A stretch of 64,000 nucleotides of DNA. Source: Bergeyella sp. Lineage in GTDB: Bacteria > Bacteroidota > Bacteroidia > Flavobacteriales > Weeksellaceae. Below are positions 44,099 through 54,000 of this stretch, piece after piece (within the stretch, counting starts at the first letter, position 1; each line of letters opens with the position of its first letter). The notes beneath the pieces were generated by a model. It searched no databases. It saw nothing but the letters and a program-made list of their open reading frames with translations, and was not told the DNA's origin. The stretch lies in the NCBI GenBank assembly GCA_030263285.1, contig SZYB01000003.1, forward strand, positions 145,872 to 209,871. Reading direction: 5' to 3'. The position numbers and the translations under genes are program-made.

Positions 44099-45530
44099 CA
44101 GACTTTGCAGTGTCCAGGTCTATTCCTTGTTTTCTAAGTATAGAAGAAGAAGCAAGAGCATAAAATACGAGATAGGCAAAGCACATAATCCCCACAATAA
44201 AGCTGAATTTTATATTCACAGAATCCGCAATTTTTCCCTGTATTACGCTTAATACACCCCCACCCATAATCATCATGATGAGAAGACCGGAACCTTGGTT
44301 GGTATGTTTTCCCAATCCATTGATGGCCAGAGCAAAAATACAGGGCCACAGTGTGGAGCAAAAAAGCCCTACACTTACAAAGGCATACAGAGAAACATAC
44401 CCTTCTGTGAGCATGCCCAAAATCAGAGCCAAAATTCCTAATGAAGAGAATATCAGCAGCATTCTGGCCGGGTTGCCTTTGCTTAAGATATCGGCAAAAA
44501 TAAGCACGAGAATGATTGCAGGATATATGTAAAAAGGTCTTAAATCATGTCCCGAAAGATGGGTGGAAAGCAAGAAAACAAGGAAAGCAAAATAAGGAGC
44601 CAAAAACCTCAATATTTTTTTTGTTCCTCCACTTACATCAAATGCATCCACACCCCCTGTCCATCTTCCTATCATGAGGGAGGCCCAATACAGGGATACA
44701 TAAGGGGCTATAGATTTTGTTTCAAAACCCAAATGTGTCTCAAGATAAGCGGGTATATTGCTAACGGTGGCCACCTCTACCCCTACATACACGAATATTG
44801 CAATCATCCCAAGTACAAGCTGAGGATAAGCAAATGCATTTTTCCTTGAGGTATCAATTTCTCCCAAAGGAGCTCCTTTGGGCGTATTCTCTATTATATC
44901 GGGGATGTCAGAAAATTTTAGTATCCCGGCCACCAGTACAAAAGCAAGTCCTAGGACAAGGTAAGGTATTTTAACAGATTCTATGCTGGCATTAATATTA
45001 TCAGACGACATGGAACCGAAAATAGCAAACGACACAACCAGTGGTCCTATCGTAGTTCCAAAATTATTAATTCCTCCTGCCAGAGTGAGTCTCTGGGATC
45101 CCGTTTTTACAGGTCCCAGTACGATGGCCAGAGGATTACAGACAATTTGTTGAAGAGAAAAGCCCAGCCCTACAATAAAGAGTCCGGATACCATAAGAAA
45201 ATAGGATCTGGAATTCGCTGCGGGATAAAAAAGCAGAGTCCCCAGAGCGGAGATCAGCAACCCTGTGATCAGTCCATTTTTATAACCAATTTTATTTACC
45301 AAATCCTGCTTTATAAGATAGGACACCATTATGTAGATAAGAGAGCCCACGGTATAGGCTACGTAGAAACAAAACTGGATGATCATACTTTCCATTTGGG
45401 TAAGATCAAAAGCCTTTTTGAATACCGGAATAAGGATGTCATTACCGGCCGCTACAAAACCCCAAAAGAAAAACACCGACACCAGTGGGATAAACTGCCC
45501 CCACTGCGTTTTATTGGAATATCGAGACAT
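44076..45530 (-). CDS. FucP-like sugar:proton symporter (MFS)
   Basis: A 12-helix major facilitator of 484 residues in the fucose/glucose/galactose permease branch. Signatures are WGFVAAGNDILIPVFKKAFD near the N terminus, GLFIVGLGFSLQQIVCNPLA, and ETHLGFETKSIAPYVSLYW with RWTGG in the C-terminal half. The length and NP motif fit Bacteroidetes sugar transporters that usually sit next to glycan degradation genes, but none is near. It is the first gene of a two-gene - strand operon with the DUF3810 gene. The sugar is not determined. Confidence 0.9.
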   Translation of the reverse strand: MSRYSNKTQWGQFIPLVSVFFFWGFVAAGNDILIPVFKKAFDLTQMESMIIQFCFYVAYTVGSLIYIMVSYLIKQDLVNKIGYKNGLITGLLISALGTLLFYPAANSRSYFLMVSGLFIVGLGFSLQQIVCNPLAIVLGPVKTGSQRLTLAGGINNFGTTIGPLVVSFAIFGSMSSDNINASIESVKIPYLVLGLAFVLVAGILKFSDIPDIIENTPKGAPLGEIDTSRKNAFAYPQLVLGMIAIFVYVGVEVATVSNIPAYLETHLGFETKSIAPYVSLYWASLMIGRWTGGVDAFDVSGGTKKILRFLAPYFAFLVFLLSTHLSGHDLRPFYIYPAIILVLIFADILSKGNPARMLLIFSSLGILALILGMLTEGYVSLYAFVSVGLFCSTLWPCIFALAINGLGKHTNQGSGLLIMMIMGGGVLSVIQGKIADSVNIKFSFIVGIMCFAYLVFYALASSSILRKQGIDLDTAKSDENNHSQ

Positions 45531-45587
45531 ATGTTATAAAGTTTAGACTTTTTATGAAAATTGTTAATGGCAGGTCGACAAATATAT

Positions 45588-46358
45588 CTATTTTTTGTTT
45601 TCTTGAGAGTACAAAGTCAATGTTTTTTTGATGCTGGCTCTGGCTCTGGATTTACTGTCCTCTGTGTTCGAGTTCGGAAATAGTATCCCGTTGAAAAAAA
45701 CAGAAATTTTTCCCGGATATCCTTTGCTGTTATCAAAGGGGAATCGCTCTTTTAGCCCCACAATACTGTATACTGCTATGGGATACCGATGTTTGTAAGA
45801 CAAAACAAAAGCCCCTTTTTTAAAGGTATCCAATATTATATTGGTGTCGTCAGGTACTCCTCCTTCCGGAAAAATAACAATGCTGTTGCCCTCTTTCAGC
45901 CTTTGGGCACATTTTGTATATACTTCCATTTTGCTTTTGGGAGAACTTCTGTCTACCAGGATGCAAATTCTTTTATAGATGAGTCCTAAAACGGGGATTT
46001 TTGATATTTCTGCTTTTCCTACAAAACATATCGGATGTTTAGGGAACAGTATGTACATCAACATAATATCCATGGCGGAAGTATGGTTGGCGATAATGAT
46101 GTATTGTTGCTTTACGTCTAGTTTAGAATTTGAGAGATTTTTGAACGAATAAGAAAATCCCATTCCGTAGAAAATTCCATAAGCCCAGAGGCGAATGAAG
46201 AAGTATGCATACCTGTAGTCCTTTTTTCGGTAGGACAACAGATATACGGGCAAACCAAATATTAGGGTAAAGATTGTACCAAGGACGACAAACCATCCTC
46301 TCCAAAGGTAATTAGGTAAAGAGAGAATTGTTTTGAGTAAAAAGATTCTAATTTTCAA
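45588..46358 (-). CDS. plsC: 1-acyl-sn-glycerol-3-phosphate acyltransferase (PlsC family)
   Basis: Adds the second acyl chain in phosphatidic acid synthesis at the inner membrane. The 256-residue protein has an N-terminal hydrophobic region (about residues 20-45) and the catalytic motif NHTSAMDIM (HX4D, about residue 92), the substrate motif VIFPEGGVPDD (about residue 162) and the blocks CFVGKAEISKIPVLG and KKGAFVLSYKHRYPIAVY. The start must be TTG (46356-46358), as no ATG lies near. Its start overlaps the last codons of the GtrA-like remnant, showing that the two once formed an operon. Confidence 0.88.
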   Translation of the reverse strand: MKIRIFLLKTILSLPNYLWRGWFVVLGTIFTLIFGLPVYLLSYRKKDYRYAYFFIRLWAYGIFYGMGFSYSFKNLSNSKLDVKQQYIIIANHTSAMDIMLMYILFPKHPICFVGKAEISKIPVLGLIYKRICILVDRSSPKSKMEVYTKCAQRLKEGNSIVIFPEGGVPDDTNIILDTFKKGAFVLSYKHRYPIAVYSIVGLKERFPFDNSKGYPGKISVFFNGILFPNSNTEDSKSRARASIKKTLTLYSQENKK

Positions 46359-46831
46359 GAATTATTTTTTTGACGAAATAATTAAGAAGTGACACCAAAA
46401 CTATAGAAGCAATTTTACTCATTATCTCTGGACTAAAGTAGTAAAAGGAAAACACAGAGACAACGTCACGAAAGATGTGGTGGAAAAAAAACTGAAAAAG
46501 AAACAGACTTGAGATAGTGGAGAGTATAGAGAGAAGTAGAAAATAGGCGAATTCTTTGTTTTTTGGGTGTTTTCCTCTTGTGAAGACAAATCAAATCGAT
46601 ACCAAAAAATAATTTGGATAAAACCCCGGAAAAAGAAGAGAGAATATTGCTGATGGGAAAGTGGATTTCATGAAAATAATATTCTGCGGGTATCCATTTG
46701 ATCTGTACACTCAAGAGCTTAAAACTTCCTATCTCTACTGTTGCACTCAAGGCCTGCAAGCACAAAGAAATAAGATCTGTTTTGATTGCAGTGCAGAAGA
46801 TTTTACCATCTTGTCGTATTTGCTTGTACAC
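46348..46831 (-). pseudogene. frameshifted GtrA-like membrane protein gene
   Basis: One - strand frame (from a GTG at 46831) runs to about 46466 and includes HFPISNILSSFSGVLSKLFF, which fits the second helix and loop of GtrA-family polysaccharide membrane proteins. A different frame covers the rest to a TAG at 46348 and reads VSVFSFYYFSPEIMSKIASI then VSLLNYFVKKIIL, like the last helix of that family. One frameshift between about 46480 and 46560 separates them. Together they give the usual length of about 160 residues and four hydrophobic segments. The family call rests on pattern resemblance only. Confidence 0.45.
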
Positions 46832-47173
46832 TAAAAATATAGGGCTGCAGGGGTTTAGTTAAGGAGCAAACCATAAATAGAGCTAAAGTAGAGTATAAGT
46901 TTTTTTCACAAGTTAGTGCAAACTCTTTCATAATGATTATGTTAAAAAGTTATTTCAGCGCCGGTACGCTTGGAAGGAATTACCATATTCAGATGGTTTG
47001 TCATAATATCGGCCAAAAGTAGTGAAAACTGGAAAAAAGTCATAGAATATAACTTTTTTATGCTTTGCGTCGTTTTATATAATCTACAATGGTTTTGGTA
47101 TACTAAAATGGAGATTTATAGAGAGAATAGATAGTAATATTTAAGTTTTGGGTGATTTTTACATAAATTAATA
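46832..47173. other. gene-free spacer
   Basis: No gene is visible between the GtrA-like remnant and the BadF-type gene. A - strand TACTTTTG (47014-47021) matches the -7 promoter consensus and may have served the remnant gene. Otherwise only A+T-rich sequence is present. Confidence 0.4.
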
Positions 47174-47201
47174 TTTGGTTAGTATTTAATTAGTAATTTT
47201 G
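47174..47201 (+). promoter_or_regulatory. promoter for the BadF-type kinase gene
   Basis: TTTG (47174-47177) and TAATTTTG (47194-47201), spaced by 16 bases, slightly shorter than the optimum. The -7 element is exact. It ends 24 bases before the ATG. Confidence 0.55.
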
Positions 47202-47225
47202 CGTCCTTAAAACTGCTATTGTGTT

Positions 47226-48086
47226 ATGGTTGCTATTGCTGATGGAGGATCTACGAAGTGTGATTGGGTATTTCTGGATAATAAATCAGAGGAGTCAATC
47301 AGGACAAATACGATAGGACTCAATCCGAACGTAACTCATGAGGAGGAAATTATAGACGAGTTGAATAAAAATTTGGTTTTTTCCCAGGTCAAAGAAAAGG
47401 TAAGTCACGTTTTCTTTTATGGCTCGGGTTGTGGTGCGTCTTCCAACGTAGAAAAAATAAACAACATTTTAGAGGATTTTTTTCCTTTGGCAGTAGTGTC
47501 GATTAAGGAGGATCTTACAGCAGCAGCCTATTCTGTATACGAAGGAAAACCTCTTTTGGTATGTATATTGGGCACGGGCTCGAATTCTTGTTATTTTGAC
47601 GGCAAGGAGGTAAAGGTAGATCTCCCTTCTTTGGGGTTTCTGGTAGGCGATGAGGGGAGCGGTTCTGCTTTAGGAAAGACACTTGTCAAGGACTATTTTA
47701 TGAAAAAACTTCCATCGGATTTGGAATGTGATTTTAAGGAAACCTATGCTCTTACAATAGGAGAATTAATAAAAAACTTATACCATAGTCCTAGGGCGAA
47801 TGCTTATTTGGCCGATTTCAGCAAGTTTATCCTGAATAAAAAATCTCATCCTTATATTCAGAATCTGATTTATAATGAACTAAAAAAATATTTTTATTAC
47901 CAGGTACTTCCGTACAGAGAATCAAGAGATTGTGAACTCGGTTTTATAGGATCCATAGCCTATTATTATGAAGATATTCTCCGGTCATTGGCGGCAGAAT
48001 TTCATTTTTCTGTGGGCAAAATTGTACAGAAACCCATAGATAATTTGGTAGACTATCATAAAAGGTACATTTTGCCGCATTTATGA
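47226..48086 (+). CDS. BadF/BcrA-type ATPase, N-acetylglucosamine kinase-like
   Basis: A 286-residue ASKHA-fold kinase. The phosphate-1 motif is IADGGSTKCDWVFLD (residues 4-18), phosphate-2 is CILGTGSNSCYFDG (about 116-129), and the connecting motif GDEGSGSALGKTLVKDYF (about 143-160) is typical of the BadF/BadG/BcrA/BcrD group. In Bacteroidetes these proteins resemble eukaryotic N-acetylglucosamine kinase, so amino-sugar phosphorylation is likely but not certain. It has its own promoter, and malic enzyme follows 87 bases later. Confidence 0.85.
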   Translation: MVAIADGGSTKCDWVFLDNKSEESIRTNTIGLNPNVTHEEEIIDELNKNLVFSQVKEKVSHVFFYGSGCGASSNVEKINNILEDFFPLAVVSIKEDLTAAAYSVYEGKPLLVCILGTGSNSCYFDGKEVKVDLPSLGFLVGDEGSGSALGKTLVKDYFMKKLPSDLECDFKETYALTIGELIKNLYHSPRANAYLADFSKFILNKKSHPYIQNLIYNELKKYFYYQVLPYRESRDCELGFIGSIAYYYEDILRSLAAEFHFSVGKIVQKPIDNLVDYHKRYILPHL

Positions 48087-48173
48087 TTTGTGGAATTGAG
48101 ATTCATCGAATAAGATTTTTTTGGGAGATAAAAAATTAATTAAAAGGATAATAATCAAATAGATAAAGAAAAT

Positions 48174-50465
48174 ATGCCGAACCCCAATAGAGATGAAAGT
48201 AGTTTTAGACAGGCTGCATTGAATTATCACGAGACAGAGCCAAAGGGAAAAATAGAAGTTATTCCTTCCAAGCCTCATTCTTCACAAAGAGATTTGTCTT
48301 TGGCTTATTCTCCCGGCGTTGCCGTTCCCTGCCTTGAGATAGAAAAAAATCCCGGCTCCATCTACAATTATACAGGGAAGGGGAATTTGGTGGCGGTGAT
48401 TTCAAATGGTACGGCCGTTTTGGGACTTGGTGATATCGGAGCAGAAGCCTCAAAGCCGGTGATGGAAGGCAAGGGTTTACTCTTTAAGATATTTGCAGAT
48501 ATCAATGTTTTTGACATAGAAATAGGAGAAAAAGACCCGGACAAATTCATAGAGATAGTAAAAGGAATTGCTCCTACTTTTGGCGGAATTAATCTGGAGG
48601 ACATAAAAGCTCCTGAGGCATTTTATATTGAGCAAAGATTAAAAGAAGAGCTTGATATTCCTCTTATGCATGATGACCAGCATGGTACGGCAATTATTTC
48701 TGCAGCAGCTCTTATCAATGCTTTGGAAATAGCAGGGAAAAAAATAGAAGAGGTAAAAATGGTAGTTAACGGAGCAGGGGCTGCAGCTATTGCTTGTACA
48801 AAGCTCTATATCGCATTGGGATTAAGAAAGGAAAATATTCTGATGTGTGACAGCAAAGGGGTAATAAACGACAAACGAGAAAACCTTACGCCGGAGAAAT
48901 TGGATTTTGTGGCTCGTACTGATAAAGTATTGCTAGAAGACGCGGTAAAGGGTACAGATGTGTTTATTGGCCTTTCGAAAGGAGGCGTGATGTCGGCAGA
49001 GATGCTTCTCTCTATGGCAGAAAATCCCATTGTGTTTGGGTTAGCAAATCCGGATCCGGAAATAGATTATGATCTTGCGGTAAGGACGAGAAAAGATGTA
49101 ATTATGGCAACGGGGAGGAGTGATTATCCCAATCAGGTAAATAATGTATTGGGTTTTCCTTACATTTTCAGAGGAGCCTTGGATGTACAGGCCAGGGGTA
49201 TAAATGAGGCGATGAAGCTGGCAGCGGTAAAGGCTATTGCAGAACTCGCCAAAGAATCTGTACCTGAGGCAGTTGTTTTGGCGTATAATCTCAGGAATTT
49301 AAGTTTTGGGAGAGAGTATTTTATCCCCAAACCGTTTGATCACCGGCTTATTACAAAAGTCTCTGTAGCGGTTGCCGAGGCCGCGATGCAGAGTGGAATC
49401 GCAAATAAAAGCATAGAGAATTTTCAAGAGTACGAGCACCAACTTCTGGATAGAATGGGGAGGGATGACAAGTTGATCAGGATGATGCAGAACAGGGCGA
49501 GATCAAATCCCAAGCGGGTGACCCTTTCTAATGCAGAGGAATATAATGTTTTAAAAGCAGCGCAGATTCTTTACGAAGAAGGGATTGCATATCCTATTCT
49601 TCTGGGAGAGAGAGAATATATAGAATCGCAAATGAAAAAATTTGGGATTGTGTTGGATGTACCTATAGTAGACCCTAATTCTAAGGAGCAGAAAGAAAAC
49701 CGTAGAAAATACAGAGATTCTCTCTGGAAGCTGGGACAGAGAAGGGGGATGAATGAATATAAGGCAAAAAGGCTGGTCAGGCACAGGGATTATTTTGCTC
49801 CTCTCATGCTTGTCCACAAAGATACGGATGCTCTTATCGTAGGATTTTCAAAAAATTATTCAAATGTGCTCAGGCCTATTTTGGAAGTAGTGGGGAAGGA
49901 GAAGGGAGTAGAAAAAGTGAGTGCTATGATGATGATCATGACAGAGAAAAGGCCTATTTTTTTTGCGGATACTTCCATTAACAAAAACCCTAGTTCGGAG
50001 GAATTGGTAAACATTGCAAAAATGGCCGAATTCACCGTGCGTTCCTTTGCTATAGAGCCTAGAATTGCGATGTTGTCGTTTGAGAATTTTTCTGCCATTA
50101 CAGAAACTTCAAAAAAGGTGGCAAAAGCAGTAAAAATACTACACGAAAAATATCCGAAAATCGTTGTTGATGGAGAAATACAGCCAGATTTTGCCATGGA
50201 CAGTGATCACCTGAGTGATTATCCGTTTTCTAAGCTGGGAACTACGCCTGCCAATGTTTTTATATTTCCCAATCTGGAAAGTGCAAACCTTTCCTACAAG
50301 ATTATCAGAGGGATGAAAGTGGCTCAAGTTGTGGGTCCTATACTCATGGGGCTTAGCCTCCCGGTACACGTATTGCAGATGAGATCCAGTGTAGATGAAA
50401 TCGTCAACTTGGCTACCATAGCAGTACTGGATGCCCAAAGAAGGGAGGAAAGCCAAATTTCTTAA
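48174..50465 (+). CDS. maeB: NADP-dependent malic enzyme (MaeB type)
   Basis: Oxidatively decarboxylates malate to pyruvate with NADPH production. At 763 residues it is the long two-domain form. The malic domain has [20 protein letters not shown] (Tyr catalytic, about residue 43) and [20 protein letters not shown] with the catalytic Lys, [11 protein letters not shown] for the metal, and the Rossmann loop [16 protein letters not shown] (about residue 199). From about residue 430 a phosphotransacetylase-like domain follows ([15 protein letters not shown] to the C terminus), which in the E. coli protein is regulatory rather than catalytic. ruvA follows 17 bases downstream. Confidence 0.95.
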   Translation: MPNPNRDESSFRQAALNYHETEPKGKIEVIPSKPHSSQRDLSLAYSPGVAVPCLEIEKNPGSIYNYTGKGNLVAVISNGTAVLGLGDIGAEASKPVMEGKGLLFKIFADINVFDIEIGEKDPDKFIEIVKGIAPTFGGINLEDIKAPEAFYIEQRLKEELDIPLMHDDQHGTAIISAAALINALEIAGKKIEEVKMVVNGAGAAAIACTKLYIALGLRKENILMCDSKGVINDKRENLTPEKLDFVARTDKVLLEDAVKGTDVFIGLSKGGVMSAEMLLSMAENPIVFGLANPDPEIDYDLAVRTRKDVIMATGRSDYPNQVNNVLGFPYIFRGALDVQARGINEAMKLAAVKAIAELAKESVPEAVVLAYNLRNLSFGREYFIPKPFDHRLITKVSVAVAEAAMQSGIANKSIENFQEYEHQLLDRMGRDDKLIRMMQNRARSNPKRVTLSNAEEYNVLKAAQILYEEGIAYPILLGEREYIESQMKKFGIVLDVPIVDPNSKEQKENRRKYRDSLWKLGQRRGMNEYKAKRLVRHRDYFAPLMLVHKDTDALIVGFSKNYSNVLRPILEVVGKEKGVEKVSAMMMIMTEKRPIFFADTSINKNPSSEELVNIAKMAEFTVRSFAIEPRIAMLSFENFSAITETSKKVAKAVKILHEKYPKIVVDGEIQPDFAMDSDHLSDYPFSKLGTTPANVFIFPNLESANLSYKIIRGMKVAQVVGPILMGLSLPVHVLQMRSSVDEIVNLATIAVLDAQRREESQIS

Positions 50466-50482
50466 AAAATGTACGCAGAGAT

Positions 50483-51067
50483 ATGATTTATTTTTTAAGA
50501 GGAAAGGTATATGAGTTATCCCCTATTTATGCTATAATAGAGGTTTTGGGCGTCGGGTATTATGTAGGGTTAAGCCTTCAGACTTTTCGGTCTTTGAGAC
50601 AAGGGGAGGAAGTATTTTTGTATACCAAACAAATTTTTCGGGAGGACACACACTTACTTTTCGGGTTTTCTACTTCGGTAGAAAGGGATTTGTTTAATTT
50701 ACTCATCAGCGTAAATGGAGTGGGGCCTTCTTCGGCACTCATTATGCTGTCTTCTCTCAGCAACGAGGAAATATGTTCTGCAATACGTTCTGATAATGCG
50801 TTGTTGTTGCAAAAGGTGAAGGGGATAGGGACAAAAACGGCAGAGAGAATCATTATAGATCTACGAGATAAGGTGGTGAATTTTGGAAATAATGATGTAC
50901 AAAGTTCCGGAGTGCAGTATAATAAGATAAAGAGAGAAGCCCTGTCAGCTTTGGAGGTTTTGGGTATTCAAAAGAGGGTAAGTGAAAAGATAGCCGATAA
51001 AATCATAAAGCAAAATCCACAAACAGATGTAGAGGAGCTTATAAAACAAATTTTAAAGGATATATAG
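50483..51067 (+). CDS. ruvA: Holliday junction helicase subunit RuvA
   Basis: Tetrameric DNA-binding component of the RuvAB branch-migration complex. The 194-residue protein has the N-terminal OB fold (MIYFLRGKVYELSPIYAIIE), two helix-hairpin-helix motifs (LLISVNGVGPSSALIMLSSL and LLQKVKGIGTKTAERIIIDL), and a C-terminal RuvB-interacting domain (REALSALEVLGIQKR to the end). It lies 17 bases after maeB and 12 bases before sprA. ruvA next to sprA is a familiar arrangement in Flavobacteriia, probably reflecting shared transcription rather than function. Confidence 0.96.
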   Translation: MIYFLRGKVYELSPIYAIIEVLGVGYYVGLSLQTFRSLRQGEEVFLYTKQIFREDTHLLFGFSTSVERDLFNLLISVNGVGPSSALIMLSSLSNEEICSAIRSDNALLLQKVKGIGTKTAERIIIDLRDKVVNFGNNDVQSSGVQYNKIKREALSALEVLGIQKRVSEKIADKIIKQNPQTDVEELIKQILKDI

Positions 51068-51079
51068 CCAAGTAAGAAA

Positions 51080-54000
51080 GTGGGAAAAGATTTTTTTTAC
51101 AGAATTGCTTTGGCTTTTGTATTAATATCGGGAAGTCTTTCTCATCTTGTTTTTGCTCAAAAAAAAACCAGCGACAGTACGAATGTAAGGAAAGATTACA
51201 GCCTACCTGATCCTACAAAGTATGAGGCTTTCTATGATGTTTCTACCGGGATGTATTATATCTACCCCAAGATAGGGAACACAATAACAGGAGCACCCAC
51301 GGTAATGACGGTGGAGAAGTACCAAGAGTATATAAAAAACATTCAGTTGCAGGATTATTACAGGAAAAAATCTGCAGCTAACGATTTGTTGTATAGAAAA
51401 GAGACCCTTGAGGGAAAAAAGAAGAAGCCTCTTTTGGCGCCTATTTTCATTAAAAACAAATTATTTGAAACTATTTTTGGGAGTAAAAAAATAGAGCTTA
51501 TTCCTCAGGGGTTTGCTTCGTTTGAACTGGGAGGGCTTTACCAAAAAATAGCCAATCCTCTTATATTACCCCAGAACAGGAAAAACTTTGCTTTTAGTGT
51601 TCAGCAAAGAATACAGTTGGGTTTGTTGGCCAGGGTGGGGGAAAATCTTAATTTAAAGGCAAATTATGATACGCAAAGTGGTTTTGCTTTTGAAAACAAG
51701 ATGAATTTGGTCTGGCAGTCTATAGGCAGCTGGAAAGATCTTCAATCCAAGGGACTTGACAAACTGAATAAAGCTCCCGAAGGAAAGGAGGACAGAATTA
51801 TAAAAAGAGTAGAATTTGGTAATGTAAATATGCCGCTTTCCACAGGTCTCATTAGGGGTTCTCAGTCGCTTTTTGGGCTTAAAACCGAATTTCAGCTTGG
51901 GAAGACCAAGGGAACTGTGGTATTATCCCAGCAGCAGGGAGAGGCAAAAAATATAGTGGTGCAGGGTGGAGGATCCATGCAGTCTTTTCATATCAATGTT
52001 GCCGATTACGAGGATAACCAGCATTATTTTTTGGGTCATTATTTCCGTAATAATTATGACAAGTTTTTAGAAAATTATCCACTGATCAGTTCCCGAATAA
52101 ATATTAACAGAGTAGAGGTTTGGGTACTTCAGCAAGGGTCCGCTGATCTGGAAAATCTCAAGAGTGTTTTAGCCATAAGGGATTTAGGAGAGGGCAGTAC
52201 GGGCTACCCGGATAATTCTCAAAATAACCTATACAGGGATATCACCAATTTGGGAGCGGGTATTAGAGATCCGGTGCAGTCATTGGGGCTTATAAAGGGA
52301 AAATCTTTTCCCGATGCCGACGGCGTGCCACAGACGTATGTGGATGGGGAGCAGTTCGTCTTTGTGAGTAGAGCAAGAAAACTAAGTCCCTCAGAGTATA
52401 AACTCAATACAGAGCTAGGTTATATTTCTCTCAGGCAGAGATTAAATGATAACCAGCTTCTTGCTGTTTCATTTTCCTATACCATAAACGGAGAATTGGC
52501 AGGCGGGGACCAAGTGAGTTCAAAAGTTTATAAAGTAGGGGAGTTTTTTGAAGAAAATCCCCTTCTTATCACCAAGTTGATAAAACCCCATAACATGACC
52601 AATCTTTCTTCTCCAATGTGGGATCTGATGATGAAGAATATTTACTCTATGAACGCCAATCAGATTTCCAGTGAAAATTTTATGCTCAATATTTACTACA
52701 GAAGTCGGCAAAACGGAAAAGTAAATTACTTACCCAATACAAGTCTGAAAGATCAGACCTTACTCCAGTTGTTTAACTGGGACAGACTTAACCCAAATAA
52801 TGATGTACAGTCCGACGGAGGAATGTCGGGAGATGGTTTGTTCGACTTTGTATCGGGCATTACCATAGATCCGGAAAACGGAAAGCTTATATTCACGAAA
52901 GCCCAGCCTTTTGGGGCTTACCTTCGGGAAAAATTAGGATCAAACGACAGAGAATTTGTCTTTGAGGATCTTTATAAGATGCAGAAAGCACAAGCCAAGA
53001 GAATGAATTTGGCACAGCGTTATACTCTTGAGGGGAGGTACAAGAGCGCTCAGAGTTCGGGTATTTCTTTGGGAGCGATTAATGTCCCTAAAGGCTCGGT
53101 AAAGGTTACCGCAAATGGTTCAGCATTGGTGGAGGGGCAGGATTATGTGGTAGATTATATGCTAGGAACCGTAAAAATAATTAACGAACAGGTAAAAAAT
53201 TCGGGCCAGGCTATTAATGTTTCTTTAGAAAACCAAATGACGTTTAACACCCAGAGAAAAAGGTTTATGGGGCTTAACCTGGAGAGGAAGATAAACGACA
53301 ACTTATTGGTAGCTGCCACTGTGGTAAATTATTCGGAGAGACCGCTTACCCAAAAAGTGAATTTTGGTCAAGAAGCACTCAATAATACCATGTTGGGACT
53401 CAACCTTATGTACAATAAACAATCGGATTTTCTTACCCGGCTTACCAATAAAATTCCTTTTGTAAAAACCGAGGCAGAATCCAGCATAAATTTTAAGGCA
53501 GAAGGTGCTTATCTTATACCCGGTCAGAACAAAGGCATCAATAATCAGGTATACATAGATGACTTTGATCAAACCACTACCAAGCTTTCGTTAAAAGACC
53601 CTGCAATGTGGCATCTGGCTTCAAAACCCGAAAAAAACCCGAAAGACCCAATCTATGCCAATGCAGGTTTGATAGATGATGTCAGATCGGGGTATGGCAG
53701 GGGGTTGTTATCTTGGTATAATATAGATCCCAGGTTTTATGGTGTGGGGGGGAAATCCCCCAATGGGATAAATATCCAATCTGTTTCCAGTCATGCTACG
53801 AGAAGAGTAAAAATGGAAGAGCTTTTTAATTACAGAGATTTTGTCGCGGGCGAACAGACGTTTATCAATACATTCGATATTACGTATTATCCTCAGGAAA
53901 GAGGACCGTACAATTACAATCCCAATGAAGAGAATACTTCAGATCGTTGGGCAGGAATTATGCGATCCATATCGGTGTCCAATTTTTCTGGATCCAATGT

